In this document: one piece after another, positions 27,014 through 36,478 of the stretch | Layout: every line of letters begins with the position of its first letter | How positions within the stretch are numbered: the stretch's first letter is position 1 | Assembly: GCF_009649735.1 (NCBI RefSeq) | Contig: NZ_WJNH01000003.1 | Location: 290,629-354,628, forward strand | DNA from: Salinibacillus xinjiangensis | GTDB taxonomy: Bacteria > Bacillota > Bacilli > Bacillales > Alkalibacillaceae | Length of the DNA stretch: 64,000 nucleotides | Direction: 5' to 3' | Position numbers and translations under genes: made by a program | Notes under the pieces: generated by a model | What the model was told of the DNA's origin: nothing | Database searches by the model: none | What the model saw: only the letters and a program-made list of their open reading frames with translations

Positions 27014-27781
27014 ATGAGTGCTATTCTTATAAATGAAATCAAAAATAGTATCCAGGATCGGGGCTTGGTTTTTTGGATGTTTATTTTGCCTCTCTTATTT
27101 ACAGTTTTATTTAATGCCATCTTCAGCAATGAAAAGGTCGGTTTAGCTAATCACGATGTGTCCGCATCCATTGTGCCTGGATATGCAGTTATGTTTTCGT
27201 TCTTCATTATGATTTCAATGGTGACGGTATTTGTTAAGGATCGGGAAAAAGGAATGGTGGCTAGACTCGCCAGCACACCTTTACCTTCCTATGCTTATTT
27301 ACTCGGAAAATGGATTCCGCATGTTGCCATAGTTATGATTCAGACCACAATGCTTTTTATATTTGGTCTCATGGTATACAACATTCCATTTGAAAATCCC
27401 ATGCTTATTGGAATTCTATCCATCTTTTTATCCTTTACTACAACCGGTTTAGGGCTAGCTTTAGCGGTTTCCGTAAAAACCGAAAACATGGGGCTGGCAA
27501 TCACTCAACTAGTAGGATTAGGAGGAGCGATTTTAAGTGGTCTATGGATGCCTATTGATTTAATGCCTGATATCATTCAAACCATTAGTAATTTTACTCT
27601 TTCTCTATTCACACATTATGCTGTCGCTCTTCCAATAGGCTGGGTTCCACTCGATCTCAAATCAATACTAATGAGTACTCTCCTTTTCGTCATCATATAT
27701 TCGATTTTCTGGACTGGTTACACCCTTTATTACAAACGGGTTGAATCATCTATGAATGAATTCTTGGATAATAAGGAATAG
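27014..27781 (+). CDS. ABC-2 type transporter permease
   Basis: 255 residues with six hydrophobic segments and the ABC-2 pattern: VKDREKGMVARLASTPLPSYAYLLGKW and a late GLGGAILSGLWMPIDLMPD. ATG 27014 sits 7 nt after GGGAGTG. The frame overlaps the end of the ATPase gene by an upstream GTG, but the internal ATG has the ribosome binding site. Forms the exporter with the preceding ATPase. Confidence 0.85.
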   Translation: MSAILINEIKNSIQDRGLVFWMFILPLLFTVLFNAIFSNEKVGLANHDVSASIVPGYAVMFSFFIMISMVTVFVKDREKGMVARLASTPLPSYAYLLGKWIPHVAIVMIQTTMLFIFGLMVYNIPFENPMLIGILSIFLSFTTTGLGLALAVSVKTENMGLAITQLVGLGGAILSGLWMPIDLMPDIIQTISNFTLSLFTHYAVALPIGWVPLDLKSILMSTLLFVIIYSIFWTGYTLYYKRVESSMNEFLDNKE

Positions 27782-27823
27782 GAAGGAGGGAGTTAATCCC
27801 TCCTTCAAAATCTATCAATTGGT

Positions 27824-27881
27824 TTGACCGTTTTTTCAAAATAATGGTATGATAGATTAGTAAGTAATGTAAGCGTTTACT
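27824..27881 (+). promoter_or_regulatory. Promoter and CcpA cre site of the hydroxy-acid oxidase gene
   Basis: TTGACC (27824-27829), 18 nt, TATGAT (27848-27853). TGTAAGCGTTTACT (27868-27881) matches the cre consensus TGWAARCGYTWNCW at every position and lies just downstream of the start, so carbon catabolite repression is predicted. Confidence 0.8.
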
Positions 27882-27900
27882 TAAAAGGAGTTGAGGAGAA

Positions 27901-29058
27901 TTGAGTTATGGAAATCAGGTACAAGCAAAAGTATACCAACAGATGGAGGAAAATATCATCCCACCATCCTTTGAACAGCTAGAAGCGAAAGCCGAGGAAT
28001 TCTTAGATGCAAAACCATATGATTATGTGGCTGCTTCAGCTGGCGCAGAAGTAACCGTTAGACAGAATAACCAGTCCTTCGATAAATGGCAAATCATCCC
28101 GAGAATGTTCCGTGATACTTCAGAACGAGACCTCAGTGTTGAACTATTTGGTAACAAACTTTCTTACCCTCTTTTGTGTGCACCTATTGGCGTTCAATCA
28201 ATTGTCCATCCAGAAGGCGAGCTTGCGAGTGCAAGAGGAGCGGCCGCTATGGATGTTCCCTTCATTGCCAGTACAGCCTCTACATACAGTCTCGAAAAAA
28301 CAGCCGAGGAAATGGGAGAAAAGGATAAATGGTTCCAGCTCTATTGGAGCAGTGACCTGGAAATTGCAGCTAGCATGGTCAAAAGGGCTGAAAAAGCTGG
28401 GTATAGCGCAATTGTCATTACCCTTGACACGCCGATGATGGGGTGGAGAGAAAAGGATATTGACCATGCTTATCTACCATTTTTACAAGCAGAAGGGATT
28501 GGAAATTATTTAAGTGACCCTGTATTTCTATCCCGATTAGACAAATCGCCACAAGAGGATATGAGGTCAGCCATCATGCTTTGGTCCCAAATCTTCGGAA
28601 ATCCTTCTTTAACATGGGAGGACTTAGATTTCATCAAAGCCCAAACCTCTCTTCCTATCGTATTAAAAGGAATTTTACATCCTGATGATGCTAGACTTGC
28701 TGTCCAACATGGAGCAGACGGAGTCATCGTCAGTAACCATGGAGGTCGTCAGGTAGATGGTGCTATCCCGGCCATTGATGCTCTACCTGAGATTGTTGAT
28801 GCCGTTGAGGATAACATCCCCGTACTAATGGATAGCGGAATTCGCCGAGGATCTGATATTGTGAAAGCTGTTGCATTAGGAGCTAAAGCAGTCTTAGTCG
28901 GCCGACCATATATGTACGGACTTGCCTTAGCTGGGGAAAAGGGCGTTCAACAAGTCCTCCGTAATTTAATTGCAGATTTTGATTTAACGATGGCTTTATC
29001 AGGTAAGAAGTCTGTTCGTGAATTAAATAGGGGGATGCTTAAGATACAAAATGGTTAG
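27901..29058 (+). CDS. FMN-dependent alpha-hydroxy-acid oxidase (lactate 2-monooxygenase-like)
   Basis: 385 residues, TIM-barrel flavoprotein of the LldD/glycolate oxidase family. N-terminal YDYVAASAGAE, FMN-binding APIGVQ, catalytic VSNHGGRQVDGA (His and Arg) near 280, then DSGIRRGSDIVKAVALGAKAVLVGRP. It oxidises L-lactate or a related 2-hydroxy acid. TTG 27901 is the only suitable start, behind AAAAGGAG. Single gene with cre-controlled promoter and its own terminator. Confidence 0.88.
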   Translation: MSYGNQVQAKVYQQMEENIIPPSFEQLEAKAEEFLDAKPYDYVAASAGAEVTVRQNNQSFDKWQIIPRMFRDTSERDLSVELFGNKLSYPLLCAPIGVQSIVHPEGELASARGAAAMDVPFIASTASTYSLEKTAEEMGEKDKWFQLYWSSDLEIAASMVKRAEKAGYSAIVITLDTPMMGWREKDIDHAYLPFLQAEGIGNYLSDPVFLSRLDKSPQEDMRSAIMLWSQIFGNPSLTWEDLDFIKAQTSLPIVLKGILHPDDARLAVQHGADGVIVSNHGGRQVDGAIPAIDALPEIVDAVEDNIPVLMDSGIRRGSDIVKAVALGAKAVLVGRPYMYGLALAGEKGVQQVLRNLIADFDLTMALSGKKSVRELNRGMLKIQNG

Positions 29059-29063
29059 AGATG

Positions 29064-29099
29064 AATCAGCACTTCACGAATCTGGAGTGCTGATTTTTT
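29064..29099 (+). terminator. Terminator after the hydroxy-acid oxidase gene
   Basis: AATCAGCACT / AGTGCTGATT perfect stem, 12-nt loop, T-run. Confidence 0.88.
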
Positions 29100-29166
29100 A
29101 CATTTGGATAATTATGGTAATGTGATAATATAATAGAAAGTTTGATAATCTATGGAGGAGACTTTG

Positions 29167-29703
29167 ATGAACATTAACATTAGAGAAGCCAAATTTTTGG
29201 ACGCAGAAGGAATTGCAAAAGTTAGTGTTAGTAGCTGGAAATCCACCTATGCGGGGATTATGGAGCAAGAGTTTTTGTCCTCATTGTCGTATCAATCGAG
29301 AAAGAACAAATGGCAGCAAAGTATTGAAAAAGGGGAAGACATCATCTACGTTGCTGAAGAGGATGAAAAGATTGTGGGATTTGTAAGTGGCGGTAAGGAG
29401 AGAACAGGTCAATACCCTATGAATGGCGAAATTTATGCCATTTATCTTCTAGAAGCCTACCAAGGACAAGGCATCGGCACAAAACTTCTGAGACCATTCC
29501 TACAACAGCTAACAGCAAGAAACGTAGATTCATTACTAGTTTGGGTCCTACAACAAAACCCTTTTAAACGTTTCTATCAAAAATTAGGCGCTTCTCTCAT
29601 AGATCAGAAGGAAGTTCAGGTTGGAAATCGAATTCTAATAGAGGAAGCATATGGATGGGATCGTATGGAAACACTACAACAGCTTATTGAAAAAGAGTGT
29701 TGA
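29167..29703 (+). CDS. GNAT family N-acetyltransferase
   Basis: 178 residues. NINIREAKFLDAEGIAKVSVSSWKSTYAG at the start and EIYAIYLLEAYQGQGIGTKLL as acetyl-CoA site; RFYQKLGASLIDQKEVQVG near the end. Start ATG 29167 follows GGAGGAG by 6 nt; the in-frame ATG at 29152 lies inside that site. Substrate unknown. Confidence 0.85.
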   Translation: MNINIREAKFLDAEGIAKVSVSSWKSTYAGIMEQEFLSSLSYQSRKNKWQQSIEKGEDIIYVAEEDEKIVGFVSGGKERTGQYPMNGEIYAIYLLEAYQGQGIGTKLLRPFLQQLTARNVDSLLVWVLQQNPFKRFYQKLGASLIDQKEVQVGNRILIEEAYGWDRMETLQQLIEKEC

Positions 29704-29823
29704 ATAAGGAAGAATTGACATACACTTTACCATCAGAATGTTTTGTGTTATCTTAAAATTGCGACAATAGTACTAGTTATCCTCAAAAAACTTCCTCATC
29801 CTGTTTATTCTTATGATGTTTTT

Positions 29824-29837
29824 TGTAAACGTTTCCA
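29824..29837 (+). promoter_or_regulatory. CcpA cre site upstream of the acyl-CoA operon
   Basis: TGTAAACGTTTCCA fits TGWAARCGYTWNCW at all positions, 34 nt before the acyl-CoA dehydrogenase start. Predicts glucose repression of the lipid catabolism operon. Confidence 0.75.
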
Positions 29838-29871
29838 TTAATGAATTTCTAAGTAAAAGGGAGAGAGAAAC

Positions 29872-31017
29872 ATGACAGCATCATATTTAAAAGAAGAGCA
29901 CGAGTTATTTCGCCAATCGATTCAAAAATTCTTAGACAAGGAAGCCAAGCCTTATTATGAACAATGGGAGAAGGATCGGATTATCCCAAGAGAGTTATGG
30001 GAAAAGATGGGGGAAAACGGCTTTTTGTGCCCATGGCTTGATGAACAGTATGGTGGGTTAAATGCTGATTTTGGTTATTCCGTTATATTAAATGAGGAAT
30101 TAGAACGAGTTGGGACAGGATTAGTTGGCATTGGTTTACATAATGATATTGTCGTTCCTTACTTTGATTCCTATGGGAGTGAGGAACAGAAAAAGCGCTG
30201 GTTGCCAAAATGTGTGACAGGAGAGTACATCACAGCTATTGCTATGACAGAGCCAGGAGCAGGGTCCGATTTAGCAGGGATTAAAACAACAGCTGTACGT
30301 GATGGAGATTCTTACATCTTAAACGGACAAAAAACGTTTATTACCAATGGTATTCATGCAGACTTAGTTGTGGTCGTTTGTAAAACAGACCCCCATGCAA
30401 AGCCTGCACATAAAGGAATAAGTCTCCTCGTTGTAGAGGAAGGCACACCTGGCTTTACTAAAGGTAGAAAACTAGATAAAGTCGGGCTCCATTCTCAGGA
30501 TACAGCAGAGCTATTTTTTGAGGATGCTAAAGTACCGGCTGAGAATCTATTAGGTGAAGAAGGAAAGGGCTTTTATTACTTAATGGAAAAGCTTCAGCAG
30601 GAACGGTTGACTGTGGCCATTGGCGCACAGGTAGCTGCTGAGGAAATGCTTCAAATGACAATAGATTATGTAAAAGAACGAAAAGCTTTTGGACAACGGA
30701 TTTCACAGTTTCAAAATACTCAATTTAAGCTAGCTGAGATGGCAACAGAAATTCAAATTGGTCGGACATTTGTAGATGATGTGATTACACGCCATATGGC
30801 AGGTGAAGAGATTGTGACTGAGGTATCCATGGCCAAATGGTGGGTAACAGACTTGGCGCGGAGAACGGCAACTACCTGCATGCAGCTCTATGGCGGGTAT
30901 GGCTATATGGAGGAATATCCGATTGCAAGACGATTTCGTGATATACCAGTAGCTTCTATTTACGCAGGTTCAAATGAGATTATGAAAAATATTATCGCCA
31001 AAAATATGGGGCTATAA
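29872..31017 (+). CDS. Acyl-CoA dehydrogenase
   Basis: 381 residues with both signature regions: IAMTEPGAGSDLAGIKTTA near 125 (FAD/substrate) and the C-terminal QLYGGYGYMEEYPIARRFRDIPVASIYAGSNEI. The catalytic Glu of short/medium-chain enzymes would fall in the GGYGYMEEYP to YAGSNEI region. Performs the first oxidation of beta-oxidation using electron-transfer flavoprotein. GGGAGAGAG precedes ATG 29872. First gene of a four-gene operon with a CoA-transferase and two acyl-CoA synthetases. Confidence 0.92.
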   Translation: MTASYLKEEHELFRQSIQKFLDKEAKPYYEQWEKDRIIPRELWEKMGENGFLCPWLDEQYGGLNADFGYSVILNEELERVGTGLVGIGLHNDIVVPYFDSYGSEEQKKRWLPKCVTGEYITAIAMTEPGAGSDLAGIKTTAVRDGDSYILNGQKTFITNGIHADLVVVVCKTDPHAKPAHKGISLLVVEEGTPGFTKGRKLDKVGLHSQDTAELFFEDAKVPAENLLGEEGKGFYYLMEKLQQERLTVAIGAQVAAEEMLQMTIDYVKERKAFGQRISQFQNTQFKLAEMATEIQIGRTFVDDVITRHMAGEEIVTEVSMAKWWVTDLARRTATTCMQLYGGYGYMEEYPIARRFRDIPVASIYAGSNEIMKNIIAKNMGL

Positions 31018-31049
31018 ACGACTAGATTAATAGACTTAGGAGGAATCAC

Positions 31050-32201
31050 ATGCTGCATGGTATACGAGTACTAGATTTTACCCAATACCTACCAGGTCCA
31101 TTCGCCACACTACGCTTGCTTGATCGCGGGGCAGAGGTAGTCAAGATTGAAGCCTTAACCGGAGACCCTGCCAGAGAGATGAAGATAAAAGATAGCCCTG
31201 CCCTTTTTTATGCCAATAATCGAAACAAAAAAAGCATCGCGTTGAATGTAAAGGATGAAGAAGGTCAAAAGCTGGCTCGCGAACTCGTTCAAAAGGCTGA
31301 TGTAGTCATCGAAAGCTTTCGTCCAGGCGTAATGGATAAGCTCGGCCTAGGCTATGAGCAGCTGAAGAAGGTGAAAAGTGACATTGTCTATCTGTCATTA
31401 ACTGGATTTGGTCAAGACAGTTCCATCGCACATCAGGGTAGCCATGACATCAATTACTTAGCAATAAGTGGCGTACTTGCGCAATTTAAAGATGATGGAG
31501 GAAAACCGATTCAACCTAGTATTACACTAGCCGATTTAATCGGGGGCATGACTGCTAGCGAAGCTATTATGAGTGCCTTGTTGAAGCGAGAGCGAACAGG
31601 TGAGGGAAGTTACATTGATTTAGCTATGACCGATAGTGTTTTTTCCATGATGACCAACCACGCGATGATTTCACATCTTTCTAATCACGGCCAAGGTGTA
31701 CCAGTCCTAGATGGTTCCTCCGCAAACTATCATATTTACGAAACAAAAGATGGCCGTTATATGAGTTTGGGTGCCCTGGAATTCAAGTTTTGGAGAAACT
31801 TCTGCCTAGCCGTGGAACAGCCTGAATGGATGGAGGCATATCCAAATGGTTTGTGGCAGGGTCAACCTATATTTGAGCAAATGGAACAAATGTTTTTGAC
31901 ACGTACGCAAAGGGAGTGGACAGAGATTGGGGAGAAGCATGATTGCTGCTTATTTCCCATTCTTGAGATAGATGAAACCATCCAAAGCTCTTACATCCAG
32001 GAACGTCAGCTGATTCAAATGGATGAACAAGTACCATATGTCCAAACCAACTATCATGCTGAGACCGATTTCATACGGTCCAAAGCAACGACGGAGGTGG
32101 GGGAACATACGAGTGAACTGTTAAAAGATTTGCTAGGAAAGGAAGAAACAGAGATTCAAAAGTGGAAAGATAAAGGAATTATTAAAAATGAGAGAGGATG
32201 A
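31050..32201 (+). CDS. CaiB/BaiF family (class III) CoA-transferase
   Basis: 383 residues. MLHGIRVLDFTQYLPGPFATLRLLDRGAEVVKIE is the family's standard opening, then NKKSIALNVKDEEG and a conserved catalytic Asp region (GSHDINYLAISGVLA). Moves CoA between acyl-CoA and a free acid; homologues act on carnitine, bile acids or alpha-methylacyl-CoA. TTAGGAGGAATCAC precedes ATG 31050. Co-transcribed with the acyl-CoA dehydrogenase. Confidence 0.9.
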   Translation: MLHGIRVLDFTQYLPGPFATLRLLDRGAEVVKIEALTGDPAREMKIKDSPALFYANNRNKKSIALNVKDEEGQKLARELVQKADVVIESFRPGVMDKLGLGYEQLKKVKSDIVYLSLTGFGQDSSIAHQGSHDINYLAISGVLAQFKDDGGKPIQPSITLADLIGGMTASEAIMSALLKRERTGEGSYIDLAMTDSVFSMMTNHAMISHLSNHGQGVPVLDGSSANYHIYETKDGRYMSLGALEFKFWRNFCLAVEQPEWMEAYPNGLWQGQPIFEQMEQMFLTRTQREWTEIGEKHDCCLFPILEIDETIQSSYIQERQLIQMDEQVPYVQTNYHAETDFIRSKATTEVGEHTSELLKDLLGKEETEIQKWKDKGIIKNERG

Positions 32202-32206
32202 TGTCG

Positions 32207-33868
32207 ATGATTCTTGCTGACAAAAAGCAAATTGAGGATTATACAGCCAAGGGCTATTGGGGAACCAAGACATTGATCGATTGGTTTAAAGAACATGTAT
32301 CCAAACATCCAGAGCGTATGGCTGTTGTTGATCCACTCAATAGAAAATTCTTAACCGGGCACGCTTCTGAACGTCTGACGTTTCCAGAACTTGACAGAGC
32401 CGTGGATGCCACTGCGACAGCTTTGATACAAAAAGGCTTAGAAAAGGATGACACAGTAATTGTACAGCTGCCCAATACTTGGGAGCTCGCTATGTTGTAC
32501 TTAGCTATAGCCAGGGCTGGAGGATTAATTTCACCGGTTCCGCTTCAATGGCGTCAAAAAGATGTCGAGTACGTGACTTCCTTAACAGAAGCGAAGTTTT
32601 GTATAACCGTTGAGGATTTTCATGGCTTTAAACATGCCGAAATGATGAGAGAGATTATGTTGAATACAACCATCCAGGAAGTCTTCACATTAGAACGTCT
32701 AAGAAAAATGACAGAGGGACCCGTCGATAACCAAGCATTATCTCAAGTTCAAATAGATGCCAATGATATTTTCACACTTTGTTGGACTTCTGGGACAGAA
32801 TCGAATCCCAAAGGCTGTCCGTTAAGCCATAATAACTGGCAGTTTATCGTGAAATTTGAATTAGAGATTGCCGATATCCGTGAAGGGGACGTTTTATTAA
32901 CTGCAGGCCCACTGATTAATATGGCATCTGTCGCAACCACCTACATCCCATGGATCATGACAGGAGGCACCTATGTCCTGCATCATCCCTTTGATCCTCA
33001 AGTATTTATTCAACAAATGATGCAAGAAAAAGTAAACTATACACTCCTCGTACCTGCTATCGCCAACATGATTGTGAAACACCCACAAGTTGATCAATTT
33101 GATTTAAGTCAAGTTCGGGCTATCACCCTTGGCTCAGCACCACCTTCCTTATTTTCTATTCAAGAATTTAAACGTCGCTGGAACATTGAAATCGGAAATA
33201 TCTGGGGTCAGAACGAAGGAACAGGGATTGTCTCTGGACCTAAAGAAATTGCTGATTTGGAAAAACGAGTTGACCACCTGCCTCAATACGGCAAACCGGG
33301 AGTGAAGTGGGGAGTCAATGCAGACGGTATTGAAACCAAATTAGTATCTGTTGAAACTGGAGAAGAGGTAACTGAGGTCGGAGAAGTAGGCGAGCTTGCC
33401 TATAAGAGCCCAAGTGTTATTGCGGGTTATTTTAAACGAGATGATTTAAATGCTAAAGCTTTTGATGATGAAGGTTACTTTTACACAGGGGATTTATTCG
33501 TCATTAAAGAAGACCATATGATTGGCTTTTTCGATCGTAAAAAAGACATTGTCATTCGAGGGGGCTATAACATTAGTGCTCAAGAAGTGGAAAATAGTTT
33601 GTTAGGACATCCCAAAATTGCGGATGTTGCTGCCGTTGGGTTACCAGATGAGGTACTAGGCGAAAAGGTCTGCGTGTATGTCGTGCCACAAAAGGATCAA
33701 ACTGTTACTTTAGAGGAATTAAACGATTTTCTAAAAGAAATGGGGATGGCCGTCTATAAATTGCCAGAACGATTAGAAGTGGTTAACCAAATTCCTCGTA
33801 ATCCAGTCGGGAAAATTTTAAAAGCATCCCTGCGTGAAGATCTCAAACAGCGTATGGGTGTGAAATAA
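32207..33868 (+). CDS. AMP-binding acyl-CoA synthetase (class I adenylate-forming)
   Basis: 553 residues. The adenylation P-loop is WTSGTESNPKGCPLSHNN (near 190), followed by GQNEGTG (A5), YFYTGDLFVI (A7), FDRKKDIVIRGGYNISAQEVE (A8) and the catalytic Lys in NPVGKILKASLRE. It activates a carboxylic acid to acyl-CoA. Several ATGs are in frame (32198, 32201, 32207); AGAGAGG best fits 32207. The P-loop GTES-NPKG deviates from the usual GTTGxPKG, suggesting a specialised subfamily. Confidence 0.87.
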   Translation: MILADKKQIEDYTAKGYWGTKTLIDWFKEHVSKHPERMAVVDPLNRKFLTGHASERLTFPELDRAVDATATALIQKGLEKDDTVIVQLPNTWELAMLYLAIARAGGLISPVPLQWRQKDVEYVTSLTEAKFCITVEDFHGFKHAEMMREIMLNTTIQEVFTLERLRKMTEGPVDNQALSQVQIDANDIFTLCWTSGTESNPKGCPLSHNNWQFIVKFELEIADIREGDVLLTAGPLINMASVATTYIPWIMTGGTYVLHHPFDPQVFIQQMMQEKVNYTLLVPAIANMIVKHPQVDQFDLSQVRAITLGSAPPSLFSIQEFKRRWNIEIGNIWGQNEGTGIVSGPKEIADLEKRVDHLPQYGKPGVKWGVNADGIETKLVSVETGEEVTEVGEVGELAYKSPSVIAGYFKRDDLNAKAFDDEGYFYTGDLFVIKEDHMIGFFDRKKDIVIRGGYNISAQEVENSLLGHPKIADVAAVGLPDEVLGEKVCVYVVPQKDQTVTLEELNDFLKEMGMAVYKLPERLEVVNQIPRNPVGKILKASLREDLKQRMGVK

Positions 33869-33892
33869 AACGAAAAAGTGGAGGGGATAAAG

Positions 33893-35506
33893 ATGATGGA
33901 AGGTTCACTGACACTAGATAAAATGCTGGAGCGAGCAGAAAAACTGTTTCCTATAAAGCAAATTGTCTCTCGTACGTCTTCGGGCATTACGCGTTATGGG
34001 TACAAGGAAATGGGGGAACGTACACGCCGTATATCTAGTGTGTTGAAAAATTTAGGCGTGAAAAAGGGAGACAAAATCGGTACCTTAGCCTGGAACGACC
34101 ATCGACATTTAGAAGCCTATTTTGGCATCCCAAGCATGGGGGCAGTCCTTCACACCATTAATATTCGTCTCTCACCACAGCACATTGCCTACATTATAAA
34201 TCACGCGGAAGATAAGGTTTTACTTATCGATTCTGACTTTTTACCATTAGTCGAAGCCATTAAAGATGAGATACCATCCGTTCAATCTTTTATTCTATTA
34301 ACAGATGACGAAGAACTGCCAGATTCAAAGCTAGAGCCTCTATATTCTTATGAAAGATTGTTAGATCAAGGGGACCCTACCTTTGAATATACTGAGGATA
34401 TTGATGAAAATGATCCAGCTGGTATGTGCTATACCTCCGCAACTACTGGATTACCAAAGGGAGTAGTCTATTCTCATCGTGGCATTACTCTACACAGTAT
34501 GGCCATTAGCTTAGCAGATGCGGCAGCTATTTCCGAGTCAGATGTATGTATGCCCGTTGTTCCGATGTTTCACGCCAATGCCTGGGGAATGCCATTTGCC
34601 TCCACCTGGCTAGGGTCAACACAGGTTCTACCAGGACCTAAGTTCACACCAGCTTTGCTTGCTGAACTGATTGATCAAGAAAATGTCACTATTACAGCAG
34701 GGGTGCCAACGATTTGGCTAGGACTCTTAAAGGAGCTCGAAACGGGTGAGAAGGAATATGATATGAGTTCTTTACGCGCGGTTCTATGCGGGGGCTCCGC
34801 AGCACCACTTGGCATGATTCGTAAGTTTGAAACGAAATACAACATTCCGTTCATTCACGCATACGGGATGACCGAAACAACTCCACTTGTAACACTATCA
34901 CGATTGAAGAGCTATCAGGATGATTTAGCAGAGGATGATAAGTTAGCCATTCGTTCCAAGCAAGGGTATGTCGTGCCCGGGCTTGAGACCAAAGTAGTGA
35001 ACGACACAGGAGAAGTTGAATGGAATGGAGAAGATATGGGGGAGCTGTTGGTTCGCGGCCCATGGATTGCAGACTCGTATTATAACGATGAGAGAACCAA
35101 GGATGCCTTTCAGGATGGCTGGTTAAAAACAGGGGATATTGTCACCATTGATTCAGAAGGTGTCATCAAAATTGCTGATCGAACAAAGGATTTAGTCAAA
35201 AGTGGTGGAGAATGGATCTCAACTATTGATTTAGAAAATGTGCTTATGGCCCATGATGCTGTATTTGAGGCTGCCGTAGTCGGGGTTCCTCACCCTGAAT
35301 GGCAGGAACGCCCCGTTGCAGCCGTCGTCCTTCATCCAAATACAACAGCTACTAAACAAGAATTATTTGATTACTTAAAGCCACAATTTGCAAAGTGGTG
35401 GCTACCAGATGATATTATCTTTATGGAGGAAATCCCAAAGACATCTGTTGGAAAGTTTATGAAAGCAAAGTTACGAGAGCAGCTTCATGATCAGTTAGAG
35501 GTATAA
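33893..35506 (+). CDS. Medium/long-chain acyl-CoA ligase
   Basis: 537 residues. P-loop YTSATTGLPKGVVYSHRG (Ala in place of the common Gly), GMTETTPL (A5), GWLKTGDIVTID (A7), DRTKDLVKSGGEWIS (A8) and catalytic Lys in KTSVGKFMKAKLREQ. SGGEWIS is typical of AlkK-like medium-chain fatty acid ligases. GGAGGGG lies before ATG 33893. Second synthetase of the operon; the pair probably covers different chain types. Confidence 0.9.
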   Translation: MMEGSLTLDKMLERAEKLFPIKQIVSRTSSGITRYGYKEMGERTRRISSVLKNLGVKKGDKIGTLAWNDHRHLEAYFGIPSMGAVLHTINIRLSPQHIAYIINHAEDKVLLIDSDFLPLVEAIKDEIPSVQSFILLTDDEELPDSKLEPLYSYERLLDQGDPTFEYTEDIDENDPAGMCYTSATTGLPKGVVYSHRGITLHSMAISLADAAAISESDVCMPVVPMFHANAWGMPFASTWLGSTQVLPGPKFTPALLAELIDQENVTITAGVPTIWLGLLKELETGEKEYDMSSLRAVLCGGSAAPLGMIRKFETKYNIPFIHAYGMTETTPLVTLSRLKSYQDDLAEDDKLAIRSKQGYVVPGLETKVVNDTGEVEWNGEDMGELLVRGPWIADSYYNDERTKDAFQDGWLKTGDIVTIDSEGVIKIADRTKDLVKSGGEWISTIDLENVLMAHDAVFEAAVVGVPHPEWQERPVAAVVLHPNTTATKQELFDYLKPQFAKWWLPDDIIFMEEIPKTSVGKFMKAKLREQLHDQLEV

Positions 35507-35586
35507 AAAAGGATGCAATATATAAAACCAGGCTGATTTGGTAATTGGTTTCGTTACCAATCCCAAACATTAAAAATGTAATGTGA

Positions 35587-35625
35587 AAAAGACCATCAAT
35601 TTGTATGTGAATTTGATGGTCTTTT
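35587..35625 (+). terminator. Terminator of the acyl-CoA operon
   Basis: AAAAGACCATCAA / TTGATGGTCTTTT perfect 13-bp stem, 13-nt loop. Confidence 0.88.
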
Positions 35626-35752
35626 CTATTGGTTTAATAGCATTTTTGGGTTATTGCCTATAAAAGTTGTAGTGTAATTTGCACCCCATTTTAGAATAAT
35701 AGCAACAAGAAGTATGAAACAATGCATCTTTGTTATTACGAGGCGATAAAAA

Positions 35753-35938
35753 GTGAAATATTTGATAGTATTAGTATCTTTCATATTTATAATTTTTGCA
35801 GGTTGCTCAAAAGACCTTCAGGAGAACAATGACAATATAAGCGACCAAACTAAATCCATTACATCAAACCAATTTTTATATTTGTTTTCTAGAATAAAAT
35901 TCTTTGAATTATCCATGTGTATTTTGAACATTGAATAA
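35753..35938 (+). pseudogene. Truncated lipoprotein gene
   Basis: It starts with a clear lipoprotein signal (hydrophobic stretch then FAGCSKD, Cys about residue 18) and a low-complexity polar linker to about residue 36. From about 35840 the frame runs into sequence that is coding on the opposite strand, so the rest of the gene is missing. Probably a recombination scar. Confidence 0.5.
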
Positions 35939-36180
35939 TCATCAATGATAAAACTTAATGCACCCATAGCATGTGTTGTATGAATGTATCCAGGGAACCT
36001 ACCATTAGAAAGCTTGGATTTATTAATCCAATTTATTCCCTTTAAAACATTATCATGCTTTGCATACCCTATGGAAGCAAGAGAAGTCAAGTTATTTGCA
36101 GTTTCCCATATATCTACATGTAAATTCCAATCTGGTGGAGAGTCCTGTAATTGTTTTGGATCTTCTCCCCATCTTCTATG
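35818..36180 (-). pseudogene. Internal fragment of an alpha/alpha-toroid (prenyltransferase/terpene-cyclase repeat-like) protein
   Basis: An open minus-strand stretch without start or natural end. It reads HRRWGEDPKQLQDSP..., then IWETANNLTSLASIGY, LKGINWINKSKLSNGRFPGY and HTTHAMGALSF. The spacing of W/T-A/G-Y and G-R-F-P motifs resembles helix pairs of squalene-cyclase-like or lanthipeptide-cyclase-like toroids; assignment is tentative. It stops at TAA 36181-36183 upstream and fuses to the lipoprotein remnant downstream. Confidence 0.45.
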
Positions 36181-36183
36181 TTA

Positions 36184-36478
36184 AGGGATCAATGAAAAGG
36201 CGTTAGAATTTACCGTAACAGTGAAGTTTAGCTTACGAAGCCTGACCGCGGGGGTGGTGTAAATCATGATGCTTGAATTGAATGAATATGTTGAGTATGG
36301 AAACAAACCTATAAGAAAAAGGTTAAGCTGACAAACTTCTGAATGTACTGGTATAGAACTGCAATACATAGAGGTGTTTATATCACTACATGTGACCATA
36401 ACTAATTTTTTTGATTTATTACATATATGAGGTATTATGATATTATAAGATAAAGGATATCGGTGGTGTTTAATTAGT
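36184..36478. other. Intergenic stretch of unknown origin
   Basis: 295 nt between the toroid fragment and the antitoxin-like gene. It includes a GC-richer block (GACCGCGGGGGTGGTG, 36243-36258) unlike its surroundings, and weak frames only. It could be the scar of a removed mobile element. No terminal repeats were identified. Confidence 0.3.

Noticed and set aside
27782..27806. GAAGGAGGGA/TCCCTCCTTC hairpin after the ABC permease gene
   Set aside because: Good stem but no T-run; kept out as a terminator, though it may act as an mRNA 3' end stabiliser.
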